A stretch of 64,000 nt of DNA from the NCBI RefSeq assembly GCF_005404945.1, contig NZ_BJDG01000003.1, positions 124,001-188,000 on the forward strand, written 5' to 3'. The notes under the pieces are model-generated. The model did not search any database. It was given only the letters and a program-made list of their open reading frames with translations, and was not told the DNA's origin. Position 1 is the stretch's first letter; each line of letters opens with the position of its first letter. Source of the stretch: Lactiplantibacillus pingfangensis. GTDB lineage: Bacteria > Bacillota > Bacilli > Lactobacillales > Lactobacillaceae. The translations under genes were made by a program, and so were the position numbers. Shown piece after piece: positions 24,667 to 32,806 of the stretch.

Positions 24667-24831
24667 GTGCCGATAACAATTAAAGATTTAATCAACTTGC
24701 TTGAACTTCAGGATCCGGATGCACCAGTGGCTATTCTTGACAGCCGAACTAACTCGATACTGTGGCTTGATGACTTGAATGGCAAAGTGATTGATGAAAA
24801 AGATGGCATTGTGATGCTGATTGGCAGCTAG
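24667..24831 (+). CDS. 54-aa hypothetical phage protein
   Basis: GTG 24667 follows TAGGAGATGTGAAT. The protein begins MPITIKDLINLLELQDPDAP and ends GIVMLIGS, a small alpha/beta unit common next to late regulators. No function is known. Confidence 0.6.
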   Translation: MPITIKDLINLLELQDPDAPVAILDSRTNSILWLDDLNGKVIDEKDGIVMLIGS

Positions 24832-24843
24832 GAGGAATGTGGC

Positions 24844-25269
24844 TTGAAACGATCGACAATTCGCAAAGTGGAAGACATTTTGCGGGACTATCCAAAGATT
24901 GACAAGTATATCGAAGAACGGGAGCAAGAACTACGTTATCCATCAGGACAAAGCGATGAGAATGTCGGCGGTGGCCGTGCTCAGTACAAGTACAACAATC
25001 AGACGCTTAGCACCCTCATTACGATTGATGAGGACCGGCGAATCAATGCGCTTAGGCGGCAACATGACGTGATTGATGACTGCTTGGACGGTGTGGGTGA
25101 TGATACAGAGGTTATTGTGAATGAGTTGTATTTTAGAAAACGGCAGCAATACACAATTGACGGATTGGTAATGAATCAGTTAATCCATGTAAGTCGCCGG
25201 AAAGCCTTTGATTTAAAGCGATTGTTTCTTGAGGATTGTGCCAAGGGATTCGGACTTTACGAAGTATGA
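24844..25269 (+). CDS. ArpU/RinA-type late transcription regulator
   Basis: 141 aa from TTG 24844 behind TAGGAGGAATG. Length and order (helical start ILRDYPKIDKYIEEREQEL, linker ENVGGGRAQYKYNNQ, C-terminal helix-turn-helix YTIDGLVMNQLIHVSRRKAFDLKR split at about 112-135) match phage regulators that switch on packaging and lysis genes. Its position directly before the terminase block supports this. The controlled promoter is probably between 25270 and 25532. Confidence 0.78.
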   Translation: MKRSTIRKVEDILRDYPKIDKYIEEREQELRYPSGQSDENVGGGRAQYKYNNQTLSTLITIDEDRRINALRRQHDVIDDCLDGVGDDTEVIVNELYFRKRQQYTIDGLVMNQLIHVSRRKAFDLKRLFLEDCAKGFGLYEV

Positions 25270-25379
25270 TAATTTGCACTAACTGTGCACTTTTGACCTA
25301 TAAAAACGTGGTAAATTGGTAGTATGCCAAGTAGGTATGAATAGCATTAATGCCCTCCAAACATTAATTACAGACAGGT

Positions 25380-25439
25380 GTCGCCGTGGGCTAATTGGTA
25401 AGCCACAATGTGATGCGGGTTCGAAACCCGCCGGCGATA
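25380..25439 (+). tRNA. Truncated tRNA-like element lacking a normal anticodon arm
   Basis: 60 nt. The acceptor is GTCGCCG/CGGCGAT with discriminator A. The D arm is GGCT-AATTGGTA-AGCC. The T arm is a perfect GCGGG-TTCGAAA-CCCGC. Only ACAATGTGAT (10 nt) lies between D and T arms, where a tRNA needs about 22. CAC-AAT-GTG could at most form a 3-bp hairpin overlapping the D stem. It cannot decode a codon in the usual way. It lies between the late regulator and the packaging genes. Confidence 0.65.
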
Positions 25440-25532
25440 TTTCATGAAATGTTTTTGAGAGTAATTGCTGGAATTATCAATCGTTAACGCCTATCATTCC
25501 ACTAAGTATAGTAATGAATAGGTGGTGAAATA

Positions 25533-25634
25533 ATGGACGACGAGTTAATTACTGAAGAAACAATTGAAGAACAAAATGCTGAAGAAGGTATTGTTATTGG
25601 AGAAGGCACAATGCGTGACCTCGAAGACTTCTAG
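25533..25634 (+). CDS. 33-aa very acidic peptide
   Basis: ATG 25533 follows AGGTGGTGAAATA. It starts MDDELITEETIEEQNAEEG and ends MRDLEDF; about 13 residues are Asp/Glu and only one is basic. A strong terminator follows 13 bases later. No family was recognised. Such small acidic proteins can mimic DNA or bind regulators (inference). Confidence 0.5.
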   Translation: MDDELITEETIEEQNAEEGIVIGEGTMRDLEDF

Positions 25635-25646
25635 ATTGAATATTAT

Positions 25647-25680
25647 ACAAAAACTCTCGCTTAATGGCGGGAGTTTTTGT
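25647..25680 (+). terminator. Strong terminator before accessory locus
   Basis: ACAAAAACTCTCGC (25647-25660) pairs with GCGGGAGTTTTTGT (25667-25680), 14 bp with one wobble. The A and T flanks could act in both directions. Confidence 0.85.
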
Positions 25681-25725
25681 ATAATTAATTTAGTTAAAAA
25701 TCTAATTAATAGGGAGACTTAAGGT

Positions 25726-26160
25726 ATGACTACATCGAAATTATCTGCTCAGATTGTTGTTTCTGAAAACATTGACCGTGTAAATAACCCTAACGGATTA
25801 GGTGATACAGTGAGATTAGTAAATCCTACTTTGACACTTGGAATGCCCATTGTACCCACTGCACTTTCTTTTTCGATATCTGTTCTAACTGATGGTTTGA
25901 GTTTTGACACCGATCATCATATTAAATTGGCGATTGAAGATGAAAGTAACAACGAGATTAGTAAGGTTGAGGGTGACGTTAAATCGTTTGCTGCGCCCCA
26001 TATGGGTGGCTTCAACATCAACTTTGATTTCAGAAATGTAGTCTTTCAAAAATCAGGAAGATACACTGCAATATTTAGCATAGATGGTGATCCTGTTCAA
26101 AGCCAAAAGTTTAGAACCTTTTCAGATAAAAATGAAGCAACTGTAAATAGAGTCGATTAA
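25726..26160 (+). CDS. Beta-sandwich accessory protein (DUF6941-like)
   Basis: A 144-aa protein of alternating beta strands with the order TALSFSISVLTDGLSF, HIKLAIEDESNNEISK, FNINFDFRNVVFQKSGRYTAIFSIDGDPV. This resembles Ig-like DUF6941 proteins found in accessory loci, recognised by pattern only. It is AT-rich, bracketed by terminators and not part of the usual phage gene order, so it looks like a cargo (moron) gene. The next gene follows after 4 bases, so the two act together (inference). Confidence 0.6.
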   Translation: MTTSKLSAQIVVSENIDRVNNPNGLGDTVRLVNPTLTLGMPIVPTALSFSISVLTDGLSFDTDHHIKLAIEDESNNEISKVEGDVKSFAAPHMGGFNINFDFRNVVFQKSGRYTAIFSIDGDPVQSQKFRTFSDKNEATVNRVD

Positions 26161-26164
26161 ACTC

Positions 26165-26743
26165 ATGGAGCCTACTAATAATATATTTCTTGACGCAGAT
26201 CCAGATTTCAATGAAGAAAACGTGCCTTTTAACGATAAAAGAAGGCTTTTGACTGCTGTTTTTGGAGCTTTTGTGGTAGCATCATCTATAAATAGTAGTC
26301 CAATTAATATACAAACTGTTAATCCCAATATTAAAAGTTCAAGTGTCAAAATTGAGAATCGTGGAACTCATGATACTTTAAATTACCAATTGGATGGAGG
26401 GTCTATTATGTCTGAAAATAATGGTTTTTTAAACGGAAGAGACTATGAATCCCTCAATAAGCTTATTGATAAGCAAAATCAACACCTTGAGCAACAAATT
26501 GCTATGACTAAAGAAATCATTGATACCCAAGAAAAAAATCAAAAAGAGAATATGGAACGTATTGAAACAACTATAAAAGAATTGAATAAAAAAATTGATG
26601 GTTTGCCAAGTCAAGAAGAAACGGTTAACAAAATTAGAGATGAAATAAGAGCTGACCACAGGCAGTGGAAGACTTGGGCAATAGCAATTGGTGCTATTGT
26701 GATTCCAAGCGTGGTACAAGTCGTTTTACATTTTTTGAATTAG
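26165..26743 (+). CDS. Two-span membrane protein with coiled coil (accessory locus)
   Basis: A 192-aa protein. A moderately hydrophobic segment (LLTAVFGAFVVASSINSS, about 28-45) precedes a linker. A long coiled coil (about 98-160, with MERIETTIKELNKKIDGL) leads to a C-terminal transmembrane helix (TWAIAIGAIVIPSVVQVVL). The ribosome site is weak, which suggests coupling to the gene before it. AT-rich composition and its own terminator mark it as cargo, perhaps for superinfection exclusion or abortive infection (inference). Confidence 0.62.
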   Translation: MEPTNNIFLDADPDFNEENVPFNDKRRLLTAVFGAFVVASSINSSPINIQTVNPNIKSSSVKIENRGTHDTLNYQLDGGSIMSENNGFLNGRDYESLNKLIDKQNQHLEQQIAMTKEIIDTQEKNQKENMERIETTIKELNKKIDGLPSQEETVNKIRDEIRADHRQWKTWAIAIGAIVIPSVVQVVLHFLN

Positions 26744-26777
26744 AAGCTTCACTTAATTGTGAGGGTTCTTTTTTTGT
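26742..26777 (+). terminator. Terminator after accessory locus
   Basis: AGAAGCTTCAC pairs imperfectly with GTGAGGGTTCT around TTAATT, followed by seven T residues. Confidence 0.7.
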
Positions 26778-26814
26778 TCTATATAAAAAGGAAAATGAGG
26801 TGTGGTGATATGTA

Positions 26815-27588
26815 ATGGATAAACGAGAACAGGCTGGTCAGGATTACGCGGCTGGAATGAAGTACAAAGACATCTCAGCCAAATACGACGTACCGGTCAA
26901 CACCTTAAAATCTTGGCGCACTCGCGACCATTGGAAACGGGGTGCACCCGCAACCAAAGAGGTGCACCCAAAACGAAAAAGAAATGCACCCAAAGTTGCA
27001 CCCAAAATAGTAGATGAATTAGAGGCAAACGACAAACTTACAGATAAGCAAAAATCGTTCTGTCTCTTTTATTTACAACGATTTAACGCAACGTGGGCGT
27101 ACCAGAAAGCTTATCAGTGTAGCTATGAGACAGCAATGTCAGAGGGTAGTAAGTGCCTAAGAAATCCCAAGGTCAAAGCGCAGCTTATCGAGCTTAAAAA
27201 GCAACAGCGTACTGATCTTTTTGTGACCGCTGAGGACGTCGCAAGGCAATATGCCAAACAGGCTTTTGCTGATTTGGGCGACTACATCGATTTTGGAACT
27301 AGCGAAGAAATAGTACGTGATGGCTGGCATAAGCCTGTTAAAGATAAGATAACCGGAGATTATCTGAAAAGAAAGGTATCGTTTGTACAGCTCAAAGACA
27401 TTGATGATGTTGACACATCACTCTTAAAAGGCGTTCACATCGGCAAAGAGGGTGTTGTGGTCGAGCTTTACGACAAGCAGAAAGCGATGGCCGAGCTAAG
27501 GAGATACCTAAGTGAAAACAAATCTAGTGGCGATAATTTCACAATAAACTTTATACGAAGTGACCGGAGGGACAAGGATGGAGATTAA
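26815..27588 (+). CDS. terS: Terminase small subunit
   Basis: A 257-aa protein. The N-terminal helix-turn-helix (YAAGMKYKDISAKYDVPVNTLKSWR, about 10-35) is the DNA-recognition domain of phage small terminases. The central KQKSFCLFYLQRFNATWAYQKAYQCS is the terminase_2 domain signature. It would bind viral DNA at the packaging start and activate the large subunit, whose start it overlaps. Four TGCACCC repeats lie within the gene at 26943-27003. Confidence 0.9.
   Translation: MDKREQAGQDYAAGMKYKDISAKYDVPVNTLKSWRTRDHWKRGAPATKEVHPKRKRNAPKVAPKIVDELEANDKLTDKQKSFCLFYLQRFNATWAYQKAYQCSYETAMSEGSKCLRNPKVKAQLIELKKQQRTDLFVTAEDVARQYAKQAFADLGDYIDFGTSEEIVRDGWHKPVKDKITGDYLKRKVSFVQLKDIDDVDTSLLKGVHIGKEGVVVELYDKQKAMAELRRYLSENKSSGDNFTINFIRSDRRDKDGD
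26943..27003 (+). repeat. TGCACCC repeats inside terS (candidate packaging site)
   Basis: TGCACCC occurs at 26943, 26963, 26985 and 26997; the last three continue as AAA. Headful phages such as SPP1 and P22 place pac sequences in or next to the small-terminase gene. Assignment is inference; the repeat also encodes a HPK/APK-type protein repeat. Confidence 0.4.
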
Positions 27589-28888
27589 CGTGGATGTTGA
27601 TGCTATGATTAATCCTCATTTTGACGATGTTTTATACTCAAACGCGCTTAACAAGGTATTAAAGGGTGGACGTGGATCAACCAAGTCATCAGTCATCAGC
27701 TTACAGCTAGTGTTGGACTTTATAGGAGACCCAAACGGCAATGCTTTAATCATGCGTAAGGTTGCGAATACTATCGAACTTTCGATTTATGAGCAGATAA
27801 AGTGGGCAATTTACGAATTACATGTCCAAGACCTATTCACTTTTAAAACATCACCTTACCGGATCACACATGTTCCAACAGGTACTGCATTTTACTTTAG
27901 TGGCGTTGATGACCCTCAAAAGCTAAAATCAATGATTATCGCAAAAGGTTATGTCCGCTGGTTGTGGTTCGAAGAACTGGCTGAGTTTAATAGCTGGGCC
28001 GAGGTTGATGCTGTGCGTGCTTCGTTTACACGTAAGAAATTGCCAACCGGACTGCATGTTATTACCTATTACAGTTACAATCCTCCTAAAAATCCTTATG
28101 AATGGATTAATGAATGGGTTGAAGGCCGTGCAGGTTTGCATAATTGGTACGTTGATCACTCGACTTATCTTGATGACAAGTTAAATCTGCTCTCGAATGA
28201 CTATATTGCAGAAATAAATCAAGTTAAAAATAATGACTATGACTATTACCGGTGGATGTACGGTGGCGAGGTGATAGGACTTGGCACCAACATTTATAAT
28301 GCAAAGCTGTTTCACCCAATAGTTGCATTCCCAGATGACGATTACATCAAGTCACTATATTTTAGTCAAGATACTGGTCAGCAAGTGTCTGCGACGACTG
28401 AGCTGTGCATTGCATTGACTGCTAAGAAGCGAGTTATTTTGCTAGATACTTATTACTATAGCCCTGCACATCAATCGGTTAAGAAGCCGCCTAGTGAGCT
28501 TGCAGACGATTTGTATAAGTTTGAAGAAAGCCGTGAAGCCCAATGGAACAAGGTGGCTTGGAAACGCTCGGCCGATGAAGCGACTTCTGATTACGCCATT
28601 GACCATGAATATTTCAAAAAGTATGGTCGGCATTGGCACCACGTTCATAAAGTTGAAAAAACGAAGATGATTGACCACGTCCAGGACTTACTAGCCACTG
28701 GACGTTTTTATTACCTCGATAACGAGGCCAACAAAATATTTATTGATGAGCATCGTAAGTATCAGTGGGATGGAAACACGCTTGAAACCGATAAGCCAAA
28801 GGTCATCAAAATTGATGATCATACTTGCGACGCGTTTCAATATTTTGTCTTGGACAACTTAGCTGACCTCGATTTGAAATGGAGGTGA
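27578..28888 (+). CDS. terL: Terminase large subunit (PBSX type)
   Basis: 436 aa from ATG 27578 behind CCGGAGGG. The ATPase domain has the Walker A-like KGGRGSTKSS (about residue 31) and Walker B WLWFEELAEF. TYYSYNPPKNPYEWINEW is typical of PBSX-family large terminases. The C-terminal nuclease half holds acidic residues in LYFSQDTGQ, KKRVILLDTYYY and DEATSDYAI. It drives ATP-powered DNA packaging and cuts the concatemer. Confidence 0.92.
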   Translation: MEINVDVDAMINPHFDDVLYSNALNKVLKGGRGSTKSSVISLQLVLDFIGDPNGNALIMRKVANTIELSIYEQIKWAIYELHVQDLFTFKTSPYRITHVPTGTAFYFSGVDDPQKLKSMIIAKGYVRWLWFEELAEFNSWAEVDAVRASFTRKKLPTGLHVITYYSYNPPKNPYEWINEWVEGRAGLHNWYVDHSTYLDDKLNLLSNDYIAEINQVKNNDYDYYRWMYGGEVIGLGTNIYNAKLFHPIVAFPDDDYIKSLYFSQDTGQQVSATTELCIALTAKKRVILLDTYYYSPAHQSVKKPPSELADDLYKFEESREAQWNKVAWKRSADEATSDYAIDHEYFKKYGRHWHHVHKVEKTKMIDHVQDLLATGRFYYLDNEANKIFIDEHRKYQWDGNTLETDKPKVIKIDDHTCDAFQYFVLDNLADLDLKWR

Positions 28889-28893
28889 AATGA

Positions 28894-30417
28894 TTGGGAC
28901 TAATTCAACGGATTAAAAATCTATTTAGGAAAGGGGTGAACGCTGTGCCAGAAACTAACTCATTAGGACAGATTACAGATGACTATCGGATTAGCATTGA
29001 TCCAGATGAATATGTGCGGATTCAACGTAATCTGGATTATTACAGTGATAAAAAGCATTACGTTGAATATCAAGCAAATGGTGGTGACATGAAACGTCGG
29101 CCGAAGAACACGATCAACATGACTAAGACTGCTGCACGGCGTATTGCCTCAGTGGTTTTTAACGAGAAAGCCGAAATCCATGTTAATGGCAATGAAGCGG
29201 CGGACAAGTTCTTAAATCGAGTGTTGTTAGAAAACGACTTCAAGAATAAGTTTGAAGAAGCATTAGAGAAAGGTATTGCCTTAGGTGGCTTTGCAATGCG
29301 GCCTTATGTTGACGGAAATCATATTAAGATTGCTTGGGTAAGAGCGGATCAATTTTACCCGCTGCAATCTAACACCAACAGCATTTCAGAAGCCGCTATC
29401 GCTAGTCGAACTCAACGGACAGAAGGCGATGTGACTAAATACTACACTTTGCTTGAATTCCATCAGTGGGGTGGTGGTGAGGTTTATCAGATTACAAATG
29501 AGCTTTATAAGTCCGACAGCCCAGACGTAGTTGGCGACCAAGTAGCGCTTAGTTCACTGCCAGTATATGCGGACCTACAACCATTAGTTACCATTGATGG
29601 CTTGCAGCGCCCGTTATTTGCTTACTTTAAGACGCCGGGAGCTAATAACATCAATATTGAGAGCCCGCTAGGTGTCGGCATTGTGGATAATGCTAAGCAC
29701 GTTCTGGACGACATCAACGAGACCCACGATCAGTTCTACTGGGAAATCAAGATTGGTCAGAAGCACATCGCAGTTCAACCGGAGATGCTCAAATACGATA
29801 AGGAACATAAACCATATTTCGATACCGACCAAAACGTCTTCACTGGGGTTTTATCTGATGATAGTAATGGCATTGGCATAAAAGATATGACGACACCATT
29901 GCGGACTGTTCAGTATAAAGACGCAATTGATCACTTCATCAAAGAACTCGAAGTCCAGATTGGCCTTTCATCAGGGACGTTTTCTTATTCATCTGACGGT
30001 GTTAAAACGGCTACTGAGGTTGTCAGCAATAACTCAATGACTTATCAGACACGTAGTAGCTATCTGACGATGGTTGAGAAGGCAATCGACGAATTATGTG
30101 TGTCAATTTTTGAATTGGCTAGTGCGCCACAGCTATTTGACGACAAACCACTCTTTAAGATTGACTTAGCTGCTACCCCAATTGAAATTGAATGTCACTT
30201 TGATGATGGGGTATTTGTTGATAAAGACAAGCAACTCGAAGAGGATACGAAAACTCTGGTGGCTGGTGCACTATCTAAGCTGACATTTTTACGCCGCAAT
30301 TACGGCATGTCTGAGCAAGAGGCAAAGGACGAACTAGCGCTTATTCAGGCAGAGGCACCGACTGACACATTTGAAGGCCAGCAAATGGCAGACTTAGGCG
30401 GTGGTGATGGTGAATGA
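28894..30417 (+). CDS. Phage portal protein (SPP1 gp6-like)
   Basis: 507 aa from TTG 28894 behind GGAGGTGAAATGA. Family features include an N-terminal KKHYVEYQANGGDMKRRPKN, a MTKTAARRIASVVFNEKAEI helix and a later GLSSGTFSYSSDGVKTATEV. It forms the dodecameric DNA entry channel at one capsid vertex and docks the terminase. Its end overlaps the minor capsid gene by 4 bases. Confidence 0.9.
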   Translation: MGLIQRIKNLFRKGVNAVPETNSLGQITDDYRISIDPDEYVRIQRNLDYYSDKKHYVEYQANGGDMKRRPKNTINMTKTAARRIASVVFNEKAEIHVNGNEAADKFLNRVLLENDFKNKFEEALEKGIALGGFAMRPYVDGNHIKIAWVRADQFYPLQSNTNSISEAAIASRTQRTEGDVTKYYTLLEFHQWGGGEVYQITNELYKSDSPDVVGDQVALSSLPVYADLQPLVTIDGLQRPLFAYFKTPGANNINIESPLGVGIVDNAKHVLDDINETHDQFYWEIKIGQKHIAVQPEMLKYDKEHKPYFDTDQNVFTGVLSDDSNGIGIKDMTTPLRTVQYKDAIDHFIKELEVQIGLSSGTFSYSSDGVKTATEVVSNNSMTYQTRSSYLTMVEKAIDELCVSIFELASAPQLFDDKPLFKIDLAATPIEIECHFDDGVFVDKDKQLEEDTKTLVAGALSKLTFLRRNYGMSEQEAKDELALIQAEAPTDTFEGQQMADLGGGDGE

Positions 30418-32474
30418 TTACCCAAGATTCCATGATGAAGGACGCAAATGCCGCGGTTGACATTTACTCAAAACTTGAGCAAGACATTTATGTCAGAATC
30501 ATTCGGGCACTCAAATCATCCAGCCTTGACCAAGTGGACAGTAATAATGCGGTTCGCTGGCAAGTAGAACAGTTGTCTAAGATGGGTGTTCTTAACAAGC
30601 AAGTAGTTGGGCTGGTTGCCAAATATGCAGGCCGGTCCAAAAAAGCCGTCGAAAAGCTTGTGCACGATAATGGATTGCAGATTGTTAATGAGGTTGACGC
30701 GACGTTAAGCCAGCAGTTGCAAAAAAAGGTGAGTGTTGACGCTGAAATTAGGGACACATTGAATTCGATTCAGAATCAGACGTGGTGTGACCTAGATAAC
30801 TCGGTCAATCAGTCGCTCTTATCCACTAATTACGGGCAGAATGGTGCAATGCGAGCTTATCAGAACATTATCAAGCAAACTACCATGGAAACAACGGTTG
30901 GGCTTAAAACGCACGAAAAGGCGTTAAACGAAGCCGTTTATAAAATGGTTGGCTCCGGCATTAAGTCTAACTTAGTTGATAAAGGTGGTCATAATTGGTC
31001 AATTGAGGGCTATGCTCGAACTGTTATCCAGACGACAGCCCATAGGACATTTAACAACTTGCGTTTAAAGCGGATGAAGGACTACGGGACAACACTAGCT
31101 GTGATGAGCTCACATCCAGCCGCCCGTGAAGCTTGTGCACCAATACAAGGCCAAGTAGTCAATCTGACGGAGCCAGGTAGTGATACATTTAATCCAAAGT
31201 ATGACAGCCTATTTAACCATGGTTATGGGACGGCTGCTGGGACACAAGGCGTTAATTGTAGCCATACACTCTATCCATTTATTGAGGGTGTGAACACAAA
31301 TAACCAGCCACAATATGACCCTGAGGAAGCCAAAGCCAATGGCGACATTCAAGCTAAACAACGTGGCTATGAACGAGCAATCCGGCAGTCTAAGAAAAAG
31401 TTGGCTGCTGCGCAGGAGTTGGGAGATGATGCTGGCGTGTCCCACTACAAATCATTGATTAGTAACCAACAGAAATCGTTACGAGAATTAGTGAATGGAC
31501 ATGAATTCCTACATCGAGATTATAGTCGGGAACAAGTTTATAGTTCAAATATCACTCAACAAAAGCCGGTTACACAAGAACCAAATAAAACCGAGTTCAA
31601 GTCATCTGTCAAAGATTCGGACATCGTTAATGCTTTTGATAAGGCTAATATCAAAGAGGCTTTTGGTGACGAATATTATAAACAATTCAAGAGTAGTGTT
31701 TCAAACTTAAAAGATGAACAACTTCGCAAGTTGTATGCCAATTATGGTCAAGACCTTAAGTTTGAAAACGTGTCTAAAACCGGTGATAATTACGCTAGCA
31801 CTAGTACGGTTCATTTAAGTAATTCTGCTTTTGAAGGCAATAAAATAAGTGAGCCAATGGAGACGGTTTATCATGAAATTGGGCATGCAATTGACAGCAC
31901 ATCTATGAATGATATGTTTGGTAAACAGTTGATACCAACTGGCCGTCAAATCAAGCAACGTTTAGCTGGAAAGACGTACAAATTTGATGAACAGGCGTCT
32001 CACCTTAGTGGAAATCCAGCAATTAATCTTGGGACAGCCATTAAGCAGGATTTATTTGACTACATTAATCACGGTGAAGCTAAGTCTCCAATGCAGATGG
32101 GCAAGAAGCCACGTAAAAAGGCTGAAAAAGCAATTTGGATGGAAGAGGATAGCAAATCGTGGGAAGGTGTCGAAAAGATACGCAAATTTATTCGTGATAC
32201 CAAGCCGACAGCCTTGGAGAATATGAGGAAATATAGTAATGTGTCTGACATGATTGAAGGCACGGGCTATGATGCGTTTGATTATCCGTGGAACACTGGC
32301 CATGGGTCAAAATATTGGAAGGATTATGGCAAGCAAGAGACTGAATTTTTTGCCGAGTATACTTCATCAAGGGCAGCGAACCCAGCTTCGTTGGCACTGA
32401 TTAAAGAAATATTCCCAAATGCCGCTAAAATATGCGATTCGTTGATTGATACAATGGTGGAGGCGAAAAAATAA
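30414..32474 (+). CDS. Minor capsid protein fused to a HEIGH metalloprotease-like domain
   Basis: A 686-aa protein. Residues about 1-375 are the usual Gram-positive phage minor capsid protein 2 (SIEGYARTVIQTTAHRTFNN; MSSHPAAREACAPIQGQVV; GVNCSHTLYPF). A C-terminal extension of about 310 residues follows a Gln/Pro/Asn linker. It carries HEIGHAID (His487, Glu488, His491) and QETEFFAEYTSSRA with Glu648 as a possible third zinc ligand. Related capsid proteins of other phages carry toxin-like C-terminal domains. Ejection with DNA or virion maturation are both possible roles (inference). Confidence 0.82.
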   Translation: MITQDSMMKDANAAVDIYSKLEQDIYVRIIRALKSSSLDQVDSNNAVRWQVEQLSKMGVLNKQVVGLVAKYAGRSKKAVEKLVHDNGLQIVNEVDATLSQQLQKKVSVDAEIRDTLNSIQNQTWCDLDNSVNQSLLSTNYGQNGAMRAYQNIIKQTTMETTVGLKTHEKALNEAVYKMVGSGIKSNLVDKGGHNWSIEGYARTVIQTTAHRTFNNLRLKRMKDYGTTLAVMSSHPAAREACAPIQGQVVNLTEPGSDTFNPKYDSLFNHGYGTAAGTQGVNCSHTLYPFIEGVNTNNQPQYDPEEAKANGDIQAKQRGYERAIRQSKKKLAAAQELGDDAGVSHYKSLISNQQKSLRELVNGHEFLHRDYSREQVYSSNITQQKPVTQEPNKTEFKSSVKDSDIVNAFDKANIKEAFGDEYYKQFKSSVSNLKDEQLRKLYANYGQDLKFENVSKTGDNYASTSTVHLSNSAFEGNKISEPMETVYHEIGHAIDSTSMNDMFGKQLIPTGRQIKQRLAGKTYKFDEQASHLSGNPAINLGTAIKQDLFDYINHGEAKSPMQMGKKPRKKAEKAIWMEEDSKSWEGVEKIRKFIRDTKPTALENMRKYSNVSDMIEGTGYDAFDYPWNTGHGSKYWKDYGKQETEFFAEYTSSRAANPASLALIKEIFPNAAKICDSLIDTMVEAKK

Positions 32475-32704
32475 TGCTATTTGTGGAAGATGGGGCAGCA
32501 CTGATCATGAATGCCGCAATTCAGAGGTACGAAGATAACTTCAAGGTTGATTTCCCACTATATGAGCATTTAGATATTACACGTAGTGATGGATATGATG
32601 TTTCGATCAGTGGTGCGAAGAATTTGGCCGCATTTATCGAAACACGTATCAAAAATAATGATCCGGTTGAAATCCCAGAAGGGTATGAAGATCGGATGTA
32701 TTAG
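32474..32704 (+). CDS. 76-aa acidic protein overlapping the capsid metalloprotease gene
   Basis: A TAATG overlap couples it to the gene before. It has an acidic alpha/beta sequence (FKVDFPLYEHLDITRSDGYD; PVEIPEGYEDRMY). No family was recognised. Size, charge and coupling are those expected of an inhibitor or immunity protein for the preceding domain, but this is inference; it could be an unrelated virion protein. Confidence 0.65.
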   Translation: MLFVEDGAALIMNAAIQRYEDNFKVDFPLYEHLDITRSDGYDVSISGAKNLAAFIETRIKNNDPVEIPEGYEDRMY

Positions 32705-32806
32705 TTTAAGCAATTCGACCTGAGCATGTCGCTAAACTGCTCATTACTTATGCAATCAATTCGCGCGGCCGTTACCGCGTAATAAATAACGTTAGGAGCG
32801 ATTGAC

